Positions 49,687-58,119 of a stretch of DNA of 64,000 nucleotides are shown here, piece after piece. The notes beneath the pieces are model-generated. The model had not been told where the DNA came from. It searched no databases and worked only from the letters and a program-made list of their open reading frames with translations. A program made the translations under genes and the position numbers. Source of the stretch: Bacillus sp. OxB-1 (lineage in GTDB: Bacteria > Bacillota > Bacilli > Bacillales_A > Planococcaceae); contig NZ_AP013294.1 in assembly GCF_000829195.1 (NCBI RefSeq), positions 2,863,001-2,927,000 of the forward strand, written 5' to 3'. How positions within the stretch are numbered: position 1 is the first letter of the stretch; the number at the start of each line of letters is the position of its first letter.

Positions 49687-50268
49687 ATGCAACTACGAAA
49701 ACCACATACAGACTACTGGGAGGAACGGGCCGAGAAGGTCCTCTCCCATTTTCATTACACTTACCCGGATGAAATTAACATCTATGACATCTGTTGGCGA
49801 TACGGCATCCGGATACTGCCTCTGGACTCCCCTTTCATGGACGAATCCGTTGAATGGGAAGCCATACATAACCTGAAATCGTTCTCAGTCCCTAAGAATC
49901 GTGGAAGACGTGGGACTATCTTTATTCGTGAAGGGCTGAATGAAATTGAGAAGAAGCTGCTGGCGGCCGAGGAGTTCTGTCATCTGTACGCCCACCACTC
50001 CCCTCAGTTAAGCGTTGACGAGTATCAGCTGGCCAAGGTCGAAGGACAGGCCAAACGCATGGCAGCCTATCTCCTGATGCCCCAGCACTTTATTAACCGG
50101 GTGTATGATGCAGCGCTGGATGAAGCTGTATTGATCAGTGACATTGCGGATTACTTCTTGGTATCTGAGGAGTTTGCGCATTATCGGTTGGAGTTGATTT
50201 TTCGGCATAAGGTGGATGGGTTTGCTGCTTGGCGGGGGAAGTTGGGGACGTTAGAGTGGATTGATTAA
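49687..50268 (+). CDS. ImmA/IrrE-like protein with altered metal motif
   Basis: The 193 aa protein follows the ImmA family plan, with the active-site helix AAEEFCHLYAHH (about residue 97) and a second part (EGQAKRMAAYLLMP). In canonical ImmA the motif is H-E-x-x-H; here the first His is Glu (E-E-F-C-H), a variant that occurs in other phage members. ImmA proteases cleave or inactivate the phage repressor after DNA damage. Confidence 0.85.
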   Translation: MQLRKPHTDYWEERAEKVLSHFHYTYPDEINIYDICWRYGIRILPLDSPFMDESVEWEAIHNLKSFSVPKNRGRRGTIFIREGLNEIEKKLLAAEEFCHLYAHHSPQLSVDEYQLAKVEGQAKRMAAYLLMPQHFINRVYDAALDEAVLISDIADYFLVSEEFAHYRLELIFRHKVDGFAAWRGKLGTLEWID

Positions 50269-50287
50269 AAAGTCGGAGGGAATAGTC

Positions 50288-51367
50288 ATGATATCAGTAA
50301 ACAGTATAGTAGTAAATAGCGCCATTATACATCGCTTAAATAACCGAGAAATAGACGGTTTAGCATTATCTGATTTCAATTTAGATTTAAACGAGGAATT
50401 TAAACAAGTTTTATCAACACATTCTACTAATAGTTTAGAAGACAAAAACGTTAGATATGCAAAATTTAACAATCCGTCCGTAAATGAAGTTTATAACCTA
50501 ACAACATCATTTTTTTCGAGTCGTCATAATTTCATAGATTACTCCCATTTGATAGCGACAAGGTTATTTTCATTTATGACAAGTAAAACAATATCTCCTG
50601 GAGATCTTGTAATTTCTGATGTGAATATTAACGGAGAACGATATATGGCTATATTAAAATTAGATCACAAAGACCAATATCTTTCCAAAATTGAAACTAT
50701 GGATGATAAGATGAAAATTTCTCTTGTTAAAACAGGAAATGCCTGGCCTGAAGCTGGCACAAGATTGCAAAAAGCAGCATTCATAAGAATTGATATTGAT
50801 ATTGAAGATGAACATAAATATGACTTGATAATGCTTGATCGACAAAACACTCAAAAGTCAATTGATGATGAAGCAGTATCTCAATTTTTTTCGACAAATT
50901 TTTTAAACGTAAAACTTATCCAAGATGAAATAACAAATACCACTTCTTTTATCAAAGGAGTTAGAGCTATAAAGGACGATAGCACATCTTTAAACATTAC
51001 TGATGAAAAAGGCCTGCAAATATATAATCATGCTATAAATCTTATTAAAACTGCTCCCTTAATCAATATTGATAACTTTTTGGAAACATTTTTCAATCGA
51101 GAAACCGAGGAACATGAACATTTTAGACAAGCTAAAGAGATTTTTAAAACATATGGATTAACAAGGAATGAGTTTGAAAAATCCGATGAAGTTTCTAAGA
51201 TTTTTTTAAAAAATAGACGCGTTTTCTTAGATGGTATAAGATTAACAATAGATCACAATGTATTTAATGACCCTGATAAGTTTTCCTATAAAGAAACTAA
51301 ACACCCTGATGGTAAAAAAACAGTTGATATTTCAATAAAAGGTGTTGAGTTAAAAAAATTGGAGTGA
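50288..51367 (+). CDS. Nucleoid-associated NA37/NdpA-like protein
   Basis: The 359 aa protein (MISVNSIVVNSAIIHRLNNR) resembles the NA37 (YejK/NdpA) family: FIDYSHLIATRLFSFM, GDLVISDVNINGERYMAILK, LQKAAFIRIDI and a C-terminal HPDGKKTVDISIKGVE. A KwaB-like DUF4868 protein is an alternative I cannot exclude. The gene is very AT-rich (16 G/C in the 60 bases 50401-50460, against 32 of 60 at 53041-53100 in the integrase). ATG 50288 has GGAGGG upstream. Its stop overlaps the ribosome site of the next gene. Confidence 0.6.
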   Translation: MISVNSIVVNSAIIHRLNNREIDGLALSDFNLDLNEEFKQVLSTHSTNSLEDKNVRYAKFNNPSVNEVYNLTTSFFSSRHNFIDYSHLIATRLFSFMTSKTISPGDLVISDVNINGERYMAILKLDHKDQYLSKIETMDDKMKISLVKTGNAWPEAGTRLQKAAFIRIDIDIEDEHKYDLIMLDRQNTQKSIDDEAVSQFFSTNFLNVKLIQDEITNTTSFIKGVRAIKDDSTSLNITDEKGLQIYNHAINLIKTAPLINIDNFLETFFNRETEEHEHFRQAKEIFKTYGLTRNEFEKSDEVSKIFLKNRRVFLDGIRLTIDHNVFNDPDKFSYKETKHPDGKKTVDISIKGVELKKLE

Positions 51368-51372
51368 GGAAT

Positions 51373-52875
51373 ATGTTAAAAAATAAAGAGTTTTTTAATA
51401 TCCTACCTCAAAAAGGTCTGCAATTCAGACGAGAAGACTCCAGTGAATTACAATTCAAGATTAACTTGGATGTAGATAAGATTATCACTTATTTAGATGA
51501 TTTCTATCACTTTTATAAAAGTAGCTTTGTTATTTCTTTTAGTGATTTCTCACTATCAATGCCGACAGAAAGGGACGACATCATTTCTGCATTAGGTTTA
51601 GAAGCCTCTAAAAACATTGATTTTATTTTGAAACTTAAAAAAGCAGATTTACTTATTTCATACCCCAACACCAACTCAATTATTTATTATAACATCAGTA
51701 ATTTTAGAGATCATATTGAGAAATTAAACTTCGATGATTTTACAGAATTTGTTTTTAACAAAAAACCATTATCGCAAATTCTTATAATCAATACGGACAT
51801 TCCGTTAATCTCTAATGAATTTGTACACTTTTTTACTCTTGACGATTTAGAAGAAATAGATGAAAAAGTAATTACTCGAGCAATAAAAAAGAAAGATGAC
51901 ATTCTCACGCAAATAGATAAATTGCCAAATGGGAACAACACTTTATCTACCGTAATTCCGGACCAGTTATTTTTAAAATCTGATTACTCTCATTCTATCA
52001 AAGAGATATTCAATAAATGGTGTGCTTTTCAGTGTATAAGTTATTTATCTTCCTTTATTGAAAAAAGCGATCCAAATGATAATCAAAATGATTATTTCAA
52101 TTGCTACTTTAACGGTCAAAAGAGGATGATTCTCAAAACGTCTTTTGATTTATCCAAAACACATGAAATTGATGGGTTATTAAATTTTTATAAATGGGTT
52201 TACAGCGAAAAAACTGAAGATAAATTAAAAATTTTTCACAATATAGTACCTTCTAGTTTACAACTTAATCATCCTATCAGTTTAGATGAATTTCTTATAT
52301 ATTTAGATAGTCTTATTGAAACTGCAAAAGAGAACTTCAATTTTTATATACAAGATAATATAAAAGAATATATAGAAGAACGAAAAAAGATAGATGATAT
52401 TGTAAAAAGTACTGGTGAATTGATTTCTGTAGAAATTAACAGAATAACCGATTTGTTAGTTAAAACCCTTAGCAGCTTGTTTGTTTCAATCGTTACAGCA
52501 ATAATCGCCATGCTCTTAAGGGCAGAAATAAAAACTATTATCAGTTACGGATTATATTTTTATTCTGTAATAATTTTATTATCTTTAATTTATACATCCT
52601 ATTATTCTAATGCCAGCGTTCAAATTTCATTTAACAACTTTATTAACAGGATGAACGAGTACACTTTTCTTTTCGATAAATCTAAAATGAAAAATATAAA
52701 GAGTTCCGTGACAAAAAGGAAAAACTTATTTTATAAAATGTTCACTGCCAATATCATTATTTTTATAGGCATTATTTTCCTGATTTTTTCATTAGGAATG
52801 TACTTTCAAAATAATGAAAACCAAGTTATCGAATTTTTGATGAAAGTAATAAATAAAGTTACAGTTTCACAATGA
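51373..52875 (+). CDS. Hypothetical membrane protein partner of the NA37-like protein
   Basis: The 500 aa protein (MLKNKEFFNILPQKGLQFRR) has a large N-terminal cytoplasmic part and a C-terminal membrane region with about three helices (LSSLFVSIVTAIIAMLLR, YGLYFYSVIILLSLIYTSYY and NIIIFIGIIFLIFSLGMYF). It begins 6 bp after the NA37-like gene, on the same strand and with the same low GC. No family is recognised. A cytoplasmic sensor plus membrane effector is a plausible reading. Confidence 0.65.
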   Translation: MLKNKEFFNILPQKGLQFRREDSSELQFKINLDVDKIITYLDDFYHFYKSSFVISFSDFSLSMPTERDDIISALGLEASKNIDFILKLKKADLLISYPNTNSIIYYNISNFRDHIEKLNFDDFTEFVFNKKPLSQILIINTDIPLISNEFVHFFTLDDLEEIDEKVITRAIKKKDDILTQIDKLPNGNNTLSTVIPDQLFLKSDYSHSIKEIFNKWCAFQCISYLSSFIEKSDPNDNQNDYFNCYFNGQKRMILKTSFDLSKTHEIDGLLNFYKWVYSEKTEDKLKIFHNIVPSSLQLNHPISLDEFLIYLDSLIETAKENFNFYIQDNIKEYIEERKKIDDIVKSTGELISVEINRITDLLVKTLSSLFVSIVTAIIAMLLRAEIKTIISYGLYFYSVIILLSLIYTSYYSNASVQISFNNFINRMNEYTFLFDKSKMKNIKSSVTKRKNLFYKMFTANIIIFIGIIFLIFSLGMYFQNNENQVIEFLMKVINKVTVSQ

Positions 52876-53019
52876 TTTTTCCCCTACCCTTCTTTATAGC
52901 GGGGTATTATTTTAACAATAAAAAGAACGTCTGTTCCTTATTCTTGAGAAAGGATGTGTAATATAGCTCATCACCGTTAATATGCAATAAGTATTCATTC
53001 AATAAAAGGAGCGATAAAT

Positions 53020-54174
53020 ATGTATTGTCGTAAACTATCCAGTGGTAAATGGTCTTGCACAACCGATGCAACTCCAGATCCCCTAACCGGACAACGTCGC
53101 CAAGTAACCCGCCGTGGTGATACGAAGAAGGAGGCAATGCACAGAGCTCAAACAGCTGCGGCAGAATTATCCAAAAAGAAACAGCCGCAGAAACGTTTGG
53201 TGCAAGAGGTTTATGAAGAGTGGCTGGATGTCTACAAGGAAACTGTGAAACCCTCCTCCGTCAAAGTTAGAATGGTAGCTTTGAAACCATTTATCGACAA
53301 GCACGGAAAGCACCTCATCAGCAAGCTGCAGATGAATGATTTACAAAAGTTTTTGATTGAGCGGAGAGATACTGGGGTTTCAAAACATCATCTGGCTGGC
53401 ACCAGAACCGCTCTGAATTTACTGTTCGATTACGCTGTAAGGAATGGATATGTAGAGAAAAACTTCATTAAGGATACGGTGATTCCCAAAGCTGAAAAAA
53501 AATCGCAACTGCTTATAAACTCGAAGAAAAAGTATCTGGAGAAGGATGAGATCCAGAACTTTTTAACCGGAGTGAGGTCATCTGGCAGAAGGAACGCCTA
53601 TCCCCTAGCGCTCACAATGCTCTCTACAGGGTTGCGTGTTGGCGAGGCATTAGCACTCACCTGGGATGACATCGACCTGGACAAGCGATTGCTGAGGGTA
53701 AATAAGACGTTGTTTGAGAAGCCTGCGACTGATGGAGGTTTTGATTTTATGCCTCCCAAAACTGAAGACTCCAATCGAACTGTATCATTTAACCAGGAAC
53801 TTGCTGAAGAGTTGAAGAAAATGAAAGTGCAATACAATAAAGAAAAATTGATCGGCTTACGGGATCCAAAATCTGAATGGCGGAATTTAGTGTTTGTCGG
53901 TAAAACCCAGCAGCCAATTCGGGCATCTACCATTGGCAGCGTATTTAACAAGATTTACAAAGCTTACGGGATTAACGATGTAAGCGGTACGCACATCTTA
54001 CGGCATACACATATTACAATGCTCGTGGAGGCTGGTGTCGATCTTCCAGTCATCATGGAGCGTGTTGGTCACTCTAATATCAATATTACACTCGACATTT
54101 ATACTCACGTCACGAAAAAGATGCAGCAGCAGAGTGACGACAAAATCAACGAGTATTTCCGCCAATTTATCTAA
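53020..54174 (+). CDS. int: Tyrosine integrase
   Basis: The 384 aa recombinase has an AP2-like arm-binding N-terminus (MYCRKLSSGKWSCTTDATPD), a core-binding SAM-like domain (about 65-150) and a catalytic domain with the Arg in STGLRVGEALALTW, H-x-x-R in THILRHTHITML, a later GHSNINIT His, and the nucleophile Tyr in LDIYTHVTKK. It sits next to attR and should act on the 11 bp core in comGC. AAAGGAG precedes the ATG. The 144 bp before it (52876-53019) show no gene. Confidence 0.96.
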   Translation: MYCRKLSSGKWSCTTDATPDPLTGQRRQVTRRGDTKKEAMHRAQTAAAELSKKKQPQKRLVQEVYEEWLDVYKETVKPSSVKVRMVALKPFIDKHGKHLISKLQMNDLQKFLIERRDTGVSKHHLAGTRTALNLLFDYAVRNGYVEKNFIKDTVIPKAEKKSQLLINSKKKYLEKDEIQNFLTGVRSSGRRNAYPLALTMLSTGLRVGEALALTWDDIDLDKRLLRVNKTLFEKPATDGGFDFMPPKTEDSNRTVSFNQELAEELKKMKVQYNKEKLIGLRDPKSEWRNLVFVGKTQQPIRASTIGSVFNKIYKAYGINDVSGTHILRHTHITMLVEAGVDLPVIMERVGHSNINITLDIYTHVTKKMQQQSDDKINEYFRQFI

Positions 54175-54184
54175 AATGAAAATA

Positions 54185-54206
54185 AATGTGGTTTTTCTGT
54201 GGTTTT
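54185..54206. repeat. Putative integrase arm-binding sites, right attP arm
   Basis: AATGTGGTTTTT (54185-54196) and CTGTGGTTTT (54197-54206) match the inverted cores of the left-arm sites at 5423-5503. A 7 bp inverted repeat (GCGCAAC ... GTTGCGC) lies between here and the core. Confidence 0.6.
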
Positions 54207-54223
54207 CCTCTCTGCGCAACTGC

Positions 54224-54331
54224 CTAAAAACATAAATAAACAGCGACGTTGCGCACTTCCCTCTTTTGAACGTTTGAAATGATCATCATTTCTATCAAGG
54301 TAAAACCCCGCTCATTTCGTTTGAATTTCAA
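54224..54331 (-). pseudogene. comGC: comGC, 5' fragment (prepilin leader)
   Basis: Starting at TTG 54331 with AAAGGGGAG upstream, the frame reads MKFKRNERGFTLIEMMI: the class III prepilin signal. At 54281 it enters phage DNA and adds 18 unrelated residues (ISNVQKREVRNV...) before a stop at 54224. The rest of the gene is at 5015-5310. The fragment product would be a leader without a pilin body. Confidence 0.93.
54281..54291. other. attR core
   Basis: The 11 bp GATCATCATTT is identical to 5300-5310. On its chromosomal side lies the 5' part of comGC and on the other side the attP arm and integrase. Confidence 0.93.
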
Positions 54332-54346
54332 TATGATCTCCCCTTT

Positions 54347-55402
54347 TTATAAATGGTCCAACATGCCATAGACCGGTAATAATATCGCGAGATAGGCCGC
54401 TAAGATGCAAATGGCAATTCCACTGAACAGGAGAGGCTGCAACAGCGACAAGGCACGGGACAACTTACGTTCCATCACATCGTTTAAGTGGTCGCTATAG
54501 ATGAGCAATTCCTTCGCTAAATGGCCACTGTCCGCCCCGTGCTTGGCAAATCCCGCCAACTGTTTAGTCAGCCCATCCGATAGTTCGATCGCGGAGTGGA
54601 ACGGTTCACCGTAAATGACCTGTTCTCTCACCCTTCTCGCAATTTCGGCGAGCACAACGTCCAATTCTTGTTCAATCAATACCTCGAGCGCATTTTGCAA
54701 GGAGAGTCCGGATTGCAATAGACTCCCCATCTCACTGGAAAAATCCCGCGTTTTCAAATACATGAAGAATGCACCTCCCACAGGAATGGCAATCATCCAT
54801 CGAATTTTCCGATCCACCGGAAGCCGTCTATAAAAAAAGGTCATACTGGCAATCGCAGCTAAGAGAACCAGGGCGAATAACAAAATCGCATCAGGAATCC
54901 TCGAAACGATGGCGGGCAATAACGACACAATTGAACTGCCGTCACTTTGCCTCGCGATCGCAAGCGCTTCCATATTCGGAAGGAAAAGATGCCGAAACGC
55001 CAGCAGCAATGCAGCTATGAACAAGAACAGCACGGAAGGGTAGAGCAGCAACCCCTTCAACCTCTTATGCTTCTCTTCTTTGCTTTTCAATCGATTGGAC
55101 ATTTCCGATAAAGCCCGTACCAGTTGCCCATCAATTTCGGCAATGGCGACCGGGAGCAGATTTGCGGAAGCGAAGCCAAGCCTTCGAAGAATTTGCGTGA
55201 CGCCTAGGCCTGCTGACAAATCCTCTTCGACCCGCAGCAGAACGACGCCATAGTTCTGGACATGATGCGGCAATAATAGCCGCAGCGAATCATGGAATGT
55301 ATAGCCCTCTTCCAGAAGTGTTGACAACCTCTTCAGAAAAGAAGGCTTGTCCTGCAACTCTTCCTCCTTCCTGCGCCAAAGCCTTTCCAACTTATTATTC
55401 AT
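54347..55402 (-). CDS. comGB: Competence type IV assembly membrane protein ComGB
   Basis: The protein of about 351 aa belongs to the GspF/PilC family. It has two repeats (FLKRLSTLLEEGYTFHDSLR and FSSEMGSLLQSGLSLQNALE) and three membrane segments, the last near the C-terminus (LLFSGIAICILAAYLAILLP). It is the polytopic base of the competence pseudopilus. ATG 55402 overlaps the comGA stop. Confidence 0.93.
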   Translation of the reverse strand: MNNKLERLWRRKEEELQDKPSFLKRLSTLLEEGYTFHDSLRLLLPHHVQNYGVVLLRVEEDLSAGLGVTQILRRLGFASANLLPVAIAEIDGQLVRALSEMSNRLKSKEEKHKRLKGLLLYPSVLFLFIAALLLAFRHLFLPNMEALAIARQSDGSSIVSLLPAIVSRIPDAILLFALVLLAAIASMTFFYRRLPVDRKIRWMIAIPVGGAFFMYLKTRDFSSEMGSLLQSGLSLQNALEVLIEQELDVVLAEIARRVREQVIYGEPFHSAIELSDGLTKQLAGFAKHGADSGHLAKELLIYSDHLNDVMERKLSRALSLLQPLLFSGIAICILAAYLAILLPVYGMLDHL

Positions 55403-56384
55403 GGAGAGCCCTCTCCGACTTGCTATATCTCTTGGCAAGGGATTCCAATTTCAGATCGGAAGGAGAGTGGACACGGTCCCCCCGCATGATTGCATCCGCC
55501 ATGGCATCCAGTTCTGGGCCGCTCACGATTTCAAATATGGCGCTTTGCTGTCCATCGGCCGTCCGGATCAGCCGCTGTGCCGAGATGCAGATAATCGTCT
55601 GTCGAAGTTCTTCTGCCGAAATCCCGAAGTCCATCATCCGGTAAAAACAGCCAATAGGATCTTTGGAATGAACTGTTGTTAAAACGAGATGTCCTGTCAA
55701 TGCTGCTTGGACGGCAATTTTCGCTGTTTCAGCGTCCCGGATTTCCCCGATCATGATGATATCGGGAGAATGGCGAAGGATAGCTTTCAAGCCGGCCGAA
55801 TAGGTCATCCCGGACTGCTCATTCACTTGGACTTGGAGGAGGTGGGAATGGTTATTTTCAACAGGGTCTTCCAACGAGATGACATGCCGGTTGAGATGGT
55901 TGACGCAATGGGCCGTCAATGAGTAGATGGTCGTCGTCTTCCCACTGCCAGTCGGACCTGTCATTAGCAACAGCCCTTGCTGTTGTGAAATGGCATCGGT
56001 CAATTGTTCGGTCCACTCCTGCTCGAGACAAAGCTTGTCAATGGGTACGATTCGGTCGTGTTTCTGTAAACGGATGACGACACTCTCTTTCATGTAGATA
56101 GAGGGGATGGTCGAAACTCGGAAAGAAAAGTTCTCACCTTGGATCTGTTTATGGAATGAGCCGCTTTGGGGTTTGCGTTTATCGCTTATATCAAGTGAGG
56201 AAAGAAACTTATAAAATGAAATCATCCGCCCCGCCAAATGCTGCGGAAGGATCCCGGTCTCATCCAGTTTCGCGAACTTTTTAAAGTAGACTTGGTATCC
56301 TTCGCGAATAGGAGTGAGGTGGATATCGGTCGCCTCGTAGGCGATGGCCTTTTCAAGCAACTGGAAACACTTTCGGTCAATCAC
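55395..56384 (-). CDS. comGA: Competence traffic ATPase ComGA
   Basis: The protein of about 329 aa is a PilB/GspE-type ATPase that powers pseudopilus assembly. It has AYEATDIHLTP near the start, the Asp box region, Walker A GPTGSGKTT (about residue 145), ILRHSPDIIMIGEIRDAETA (Walker B) and LTGHLVLTTVHSKD. The frame is open to 56645, but only the part from about 56384 (GTG) matches the family, so the exact start is uncertain. It heads the comG operon. Confidence 0.92.
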   Translation of the reverse strand: MIDRKCFQLLEKAIAYEATDIHLTPIREGYQVYFKKFAKLDETGILPQHLAGRMISFYKFLSSLDISDKRKPQSGSFHKQIQGENFSFRVSTIPSIYMKESVVIRLQKHDRIVPIDKLCLEQEWTEQLTDAISQQQGLLLMTGPTGSGKTTTIYSLTAHCVNHLNRHVISLEDPVENNHSHLLQVQVNEQSGMTYSAGLKAILRHSPDIIMIGEIRDAETAKIAVQAALTGHLVLTTVHSKDPIGCFYRMMDFGISAEELRQTIICISAQRLIRTADGQQSAIFEIVSGPELDAMADAIMRGDRVHSPSDLKLESLAKRYSKSERALHE

Positions 56385-56555
56385 ATGTCCATTTCTGATA
56401 CCGGACACCTCTCTTTCTGGAAAGACGAAAGACTGCTTTTCGTTCCAACAAGAGCATACGACATTTTCCAGACAATTGGAACTCTTTCCGTCAAAGTCGT
56501 GTTTTGCATAATGAAAAGGGGGCAAATTTCCGTTTTGGCATCGTTTCAGCGAATA

Positions 56556-56608
56556 AAAACCGGATTTTATCATACTTTGCGTTTTTTCCGGCCTGGAAAT
56601 TGAATTTT
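56556..56608 (-). promoter_or_regulatory. Possible ComK AT-boxes and promoter upstream of comGA
   Basis: AAAA-CCGGA-TTTT (56556-56568) matches the ComK half-box AAAA-N5-TTTT, and GAAA-TTGAA-TTTT (56596-56608) is a near match. The gap of 27 bp is not one of the standard 8, 18 or 31 bp spacings. A TGATAAAAT extended -10 overlaps the first box. This is suggestive only. Confidence 0.35.
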
Positions 56609-56739
56609 CACCTTTTTTTCTGACAAGCATCCATCGGTTTGTCACAATGTGTACATGATTGCAGTTTACATATCTGCTCGTTATCCATTATAATGATATG
56701 GAGCTTATTGTAATGTTTTTTTAAGGAGGGACAGGACAT

Positions 56740-56982
56740 ATGGATAACATGTTCAAGCTGCTAGGCTTCTGGACAGGCATTTTCGCGGTTATGTTCTTTA
56801 TCGGCGATATGTATACTGCTTCGGTCATTTTCGTAGCGAGCACACTTTTCTTCCTATTGCTCGGATTCTTGAATCTTACAGAGCGTATGTATATGTACAT
56901 GTTTGGCGCATACCTGATGATTTTCATGGTAGGATTCAGCTACTACGCAACGTTCATTCACGTACAAGGCGGCGGACACTAA
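56740..56982 (+). CDS. yqgY: DUF2626 membrane protein YqgY
   Basis: The 80 aa protein (MDNMFKLLGFWTGIFAVMFF) has three hydrophobic segments and ends YYATFIHVQGGGH. It is the DUF2626 protein found beside comGA in Bacillus. AAGGAGGGA precedes the start. Function unknown. Confidence 0.9.
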   Translation: MDNMFKLLGFWTGIFAVMFFIGDMYTASVIFVASTLFFLLLGFLNLTERMYMYMFGAYLMIFMVGFSYYATFIHVQGGGH

Positions 56983-56993
56983 AACGTACATAC

Positions 56994-57023
56994 AAAAAAA
57001 CAGCCCATTCCGGCTGTTTTTTT
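56994..57023. terminator. Bidirectional terminator between yqgY and yqgX
   Basis: ACAGCC CATTCC GGCTGT is flanked by seven A and seven T, so it can end transcription from both convergent genes. Confidence 0.85.
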
Positions 57024-57039
57024 GTACCTTTTTCCCGCA

Positions 57040-57675
57040 TCAGAATCCGTTCAAGAATGGGTTTGCATCTTTTTCATAATCAGGCGTTGTTGCCGGGCCA
57101 TGTCCCGGATAAATAATGCAATCATCATCCAATGTTAACAATTTGTCATGGATGGAAGCGAGCAGCGTCGCCGCATCTCCCCCCTGCAAGTCGGTCCTGC
57201 CGATGCTTTGCCTGAACAGCGTATCCCCGACTACTGCAAATCCTGCACCTTCGAAAATGAAGGATACACTGCCCGGTGAGTGGCCCGGTGTATGCCGGAC
57301 ATCCATCGCGAATGGACCAAGTTCCAGCTCGCCTTCCGCCAATAGGTGCTCCGCTTCCCGATTGCGCACGGCCGGCAATCCCGGATAGCGAGAGGAACCG
57401 TTTAAATTCGGGTTAGAGAGCCATTCCTGCTCAGCTGAATGGATATGGACCGGAATACCGAAATGATCCCGTACGGCGTCCACCGCGCCAATATGGTCGA
57501 AATGCGCATGGGTCAGCAGAATGGCGATCGGTTTTAGTTCCGCACCCTCGATTGCCTGGATAATGCGTCCCGCTTCTTCTCCGGGATCGACTATTAGACA
57601 TTGGCCGCCCGGCTCCTCAATGATATAACAATTCGTCTGAATCGGTCCTAGCGGATATGTATGGATTTTCAACAT
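57040..57675 (-). CDS. yqgX: MBL-fold hydrolase YqgX (glyoxalase II-like)
   Basis: The 211 aa protein has the metal motif THAHFDHIGAVDAV (about residue 54) and CLIVDPGEE and GHSPGSVSF motifs. It belongs to the glyoxalase II-like subgroup; the substrate is not known here. ATG 57675 follows GGAGGGGTG. Confidence 0.9.
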   Translation of the reverse strand: MLKIHTYPLGPIQTNCYIIEEPGGQCLIVDPGEEAGRIIQAIEGAELKPIAILLTHAHFDHIGAVDAVRDHFGIPVHIHSAEQEWLSNPNLNGSSRYPGLPAVRNREAEHLLAEGELELGPFAMDVRHTPGHSPGSVSFIFEGAGFAVVGDTLFRQSIGRTDLQGGDAATLLASIHDKLLTLDDDCIIYPGHGPATTPDYEKDANPFLNGF

Positions 57676-57823
57676 ATTCACCCCTCCTGCAATCCATACT
57701 ACTGAATGGCGAGATGGATTTCAAATTTTCGTCATTAATTAGCCTCGACAAAGGGCGGACTTACCAGTACAATAGAAGAGGAATATTGCTATAGTGGCTT
57801 CGCTGTGAAAGGAGTGTCTACCC

Positions 57824-58003
57824 ATGAACTTATTAATGGTCATCTTCGGACTGATTGCAATCCTGGCAGTAGTCGGAACAGTCCAAGCTATCAAAGAACG
57901 TAATGTTTTGAGTGTTATTTTCAATCTCGGGACTGCAGTTGTCATCGGAGGATTTACGCTTGCAACAATCATCTTCCAAGGGTATCCGCCTTCCTTGCAT
58001 TAA
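57824..58003 (+). CDS. yqgW: DUF2759 protein YqgW
   Basis: The 59 aa protein (MNLLMVIFGLIAILAVVGTV) has two membrane helices and ends FQGYPPSLH. It matches DUF2759 and keeps the Bacillus gene order. AAAGGAG lies upstream. It was found by direct reading because it is short. Confidence 0.85.
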   Translation: MNLLMVIFGLIAILAVVGTVQAIKERNVLSVIFNLGTAVVIGGFTLATIIFQGYPPSLH

Positions 58004-58076
58004 GACATCCGCCGGAGGCTTAAAGCTAGGAGTCGAATCTCCGTTGAATCGTAGGCTTTCTCTTCGGAATCAAATT

Positions 58077-58116
58077 AAAAAACATCCTTGTGCTGCGGCA
58101 TGAAGGATGTTTTTTA
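58077..58116. terminator. Bidirectional terminator
   Basis: AAAAAACATCCTT ... AAGGATGTTTTTT forms a stem with A and T runs on both sides, between yqgW and the convergent lipoprotein gene. Confidence 0.85.
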
Positions 58117-58119
58117 ATT

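Larger units (their letters stand above)
5300..54291. mobile_element. Complete temperate myovirus prophage inserted in comGC (about 49 kb)
   Basis: The element is bounded by identical 11 bp cores and has a tyrosine integrase next to attR. It carries a repressor/Cro switch, replication and recombination genes, terminase, portal, capsid, a contractile Xkd-like tail, and a lysis cassette. I see no frameshifted structural gene, so it looks intact. The head genes are SPP1-like and the tail genes PBSX-like, a mosaic common in Bacillales phages. Accessory genes with their own terminators sit at several places (5596-6884, 6977-7852, 9837-11009, 19856-20610, 32724-33338, 50288-52875). Confidence 0.95.

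Noticed and set aside
52876..53019. Terminator after the membrane protein gene at 52885-52915
   Set aside because: The CCCC/GGGG pairing is short and imperfect with a weak T-run, so I do not list it.
5300..54291. tRNA-type attachment site
   Set aside because: No tRNA gene is present at either junction; the target is clearly comGC.
56385..56645. N-terminal extension of comGA by 87 codons
   Set aside because: The extension has no family similarity, contains promoter-like and AT-box sequences and makes the protein longer than known ComGA.
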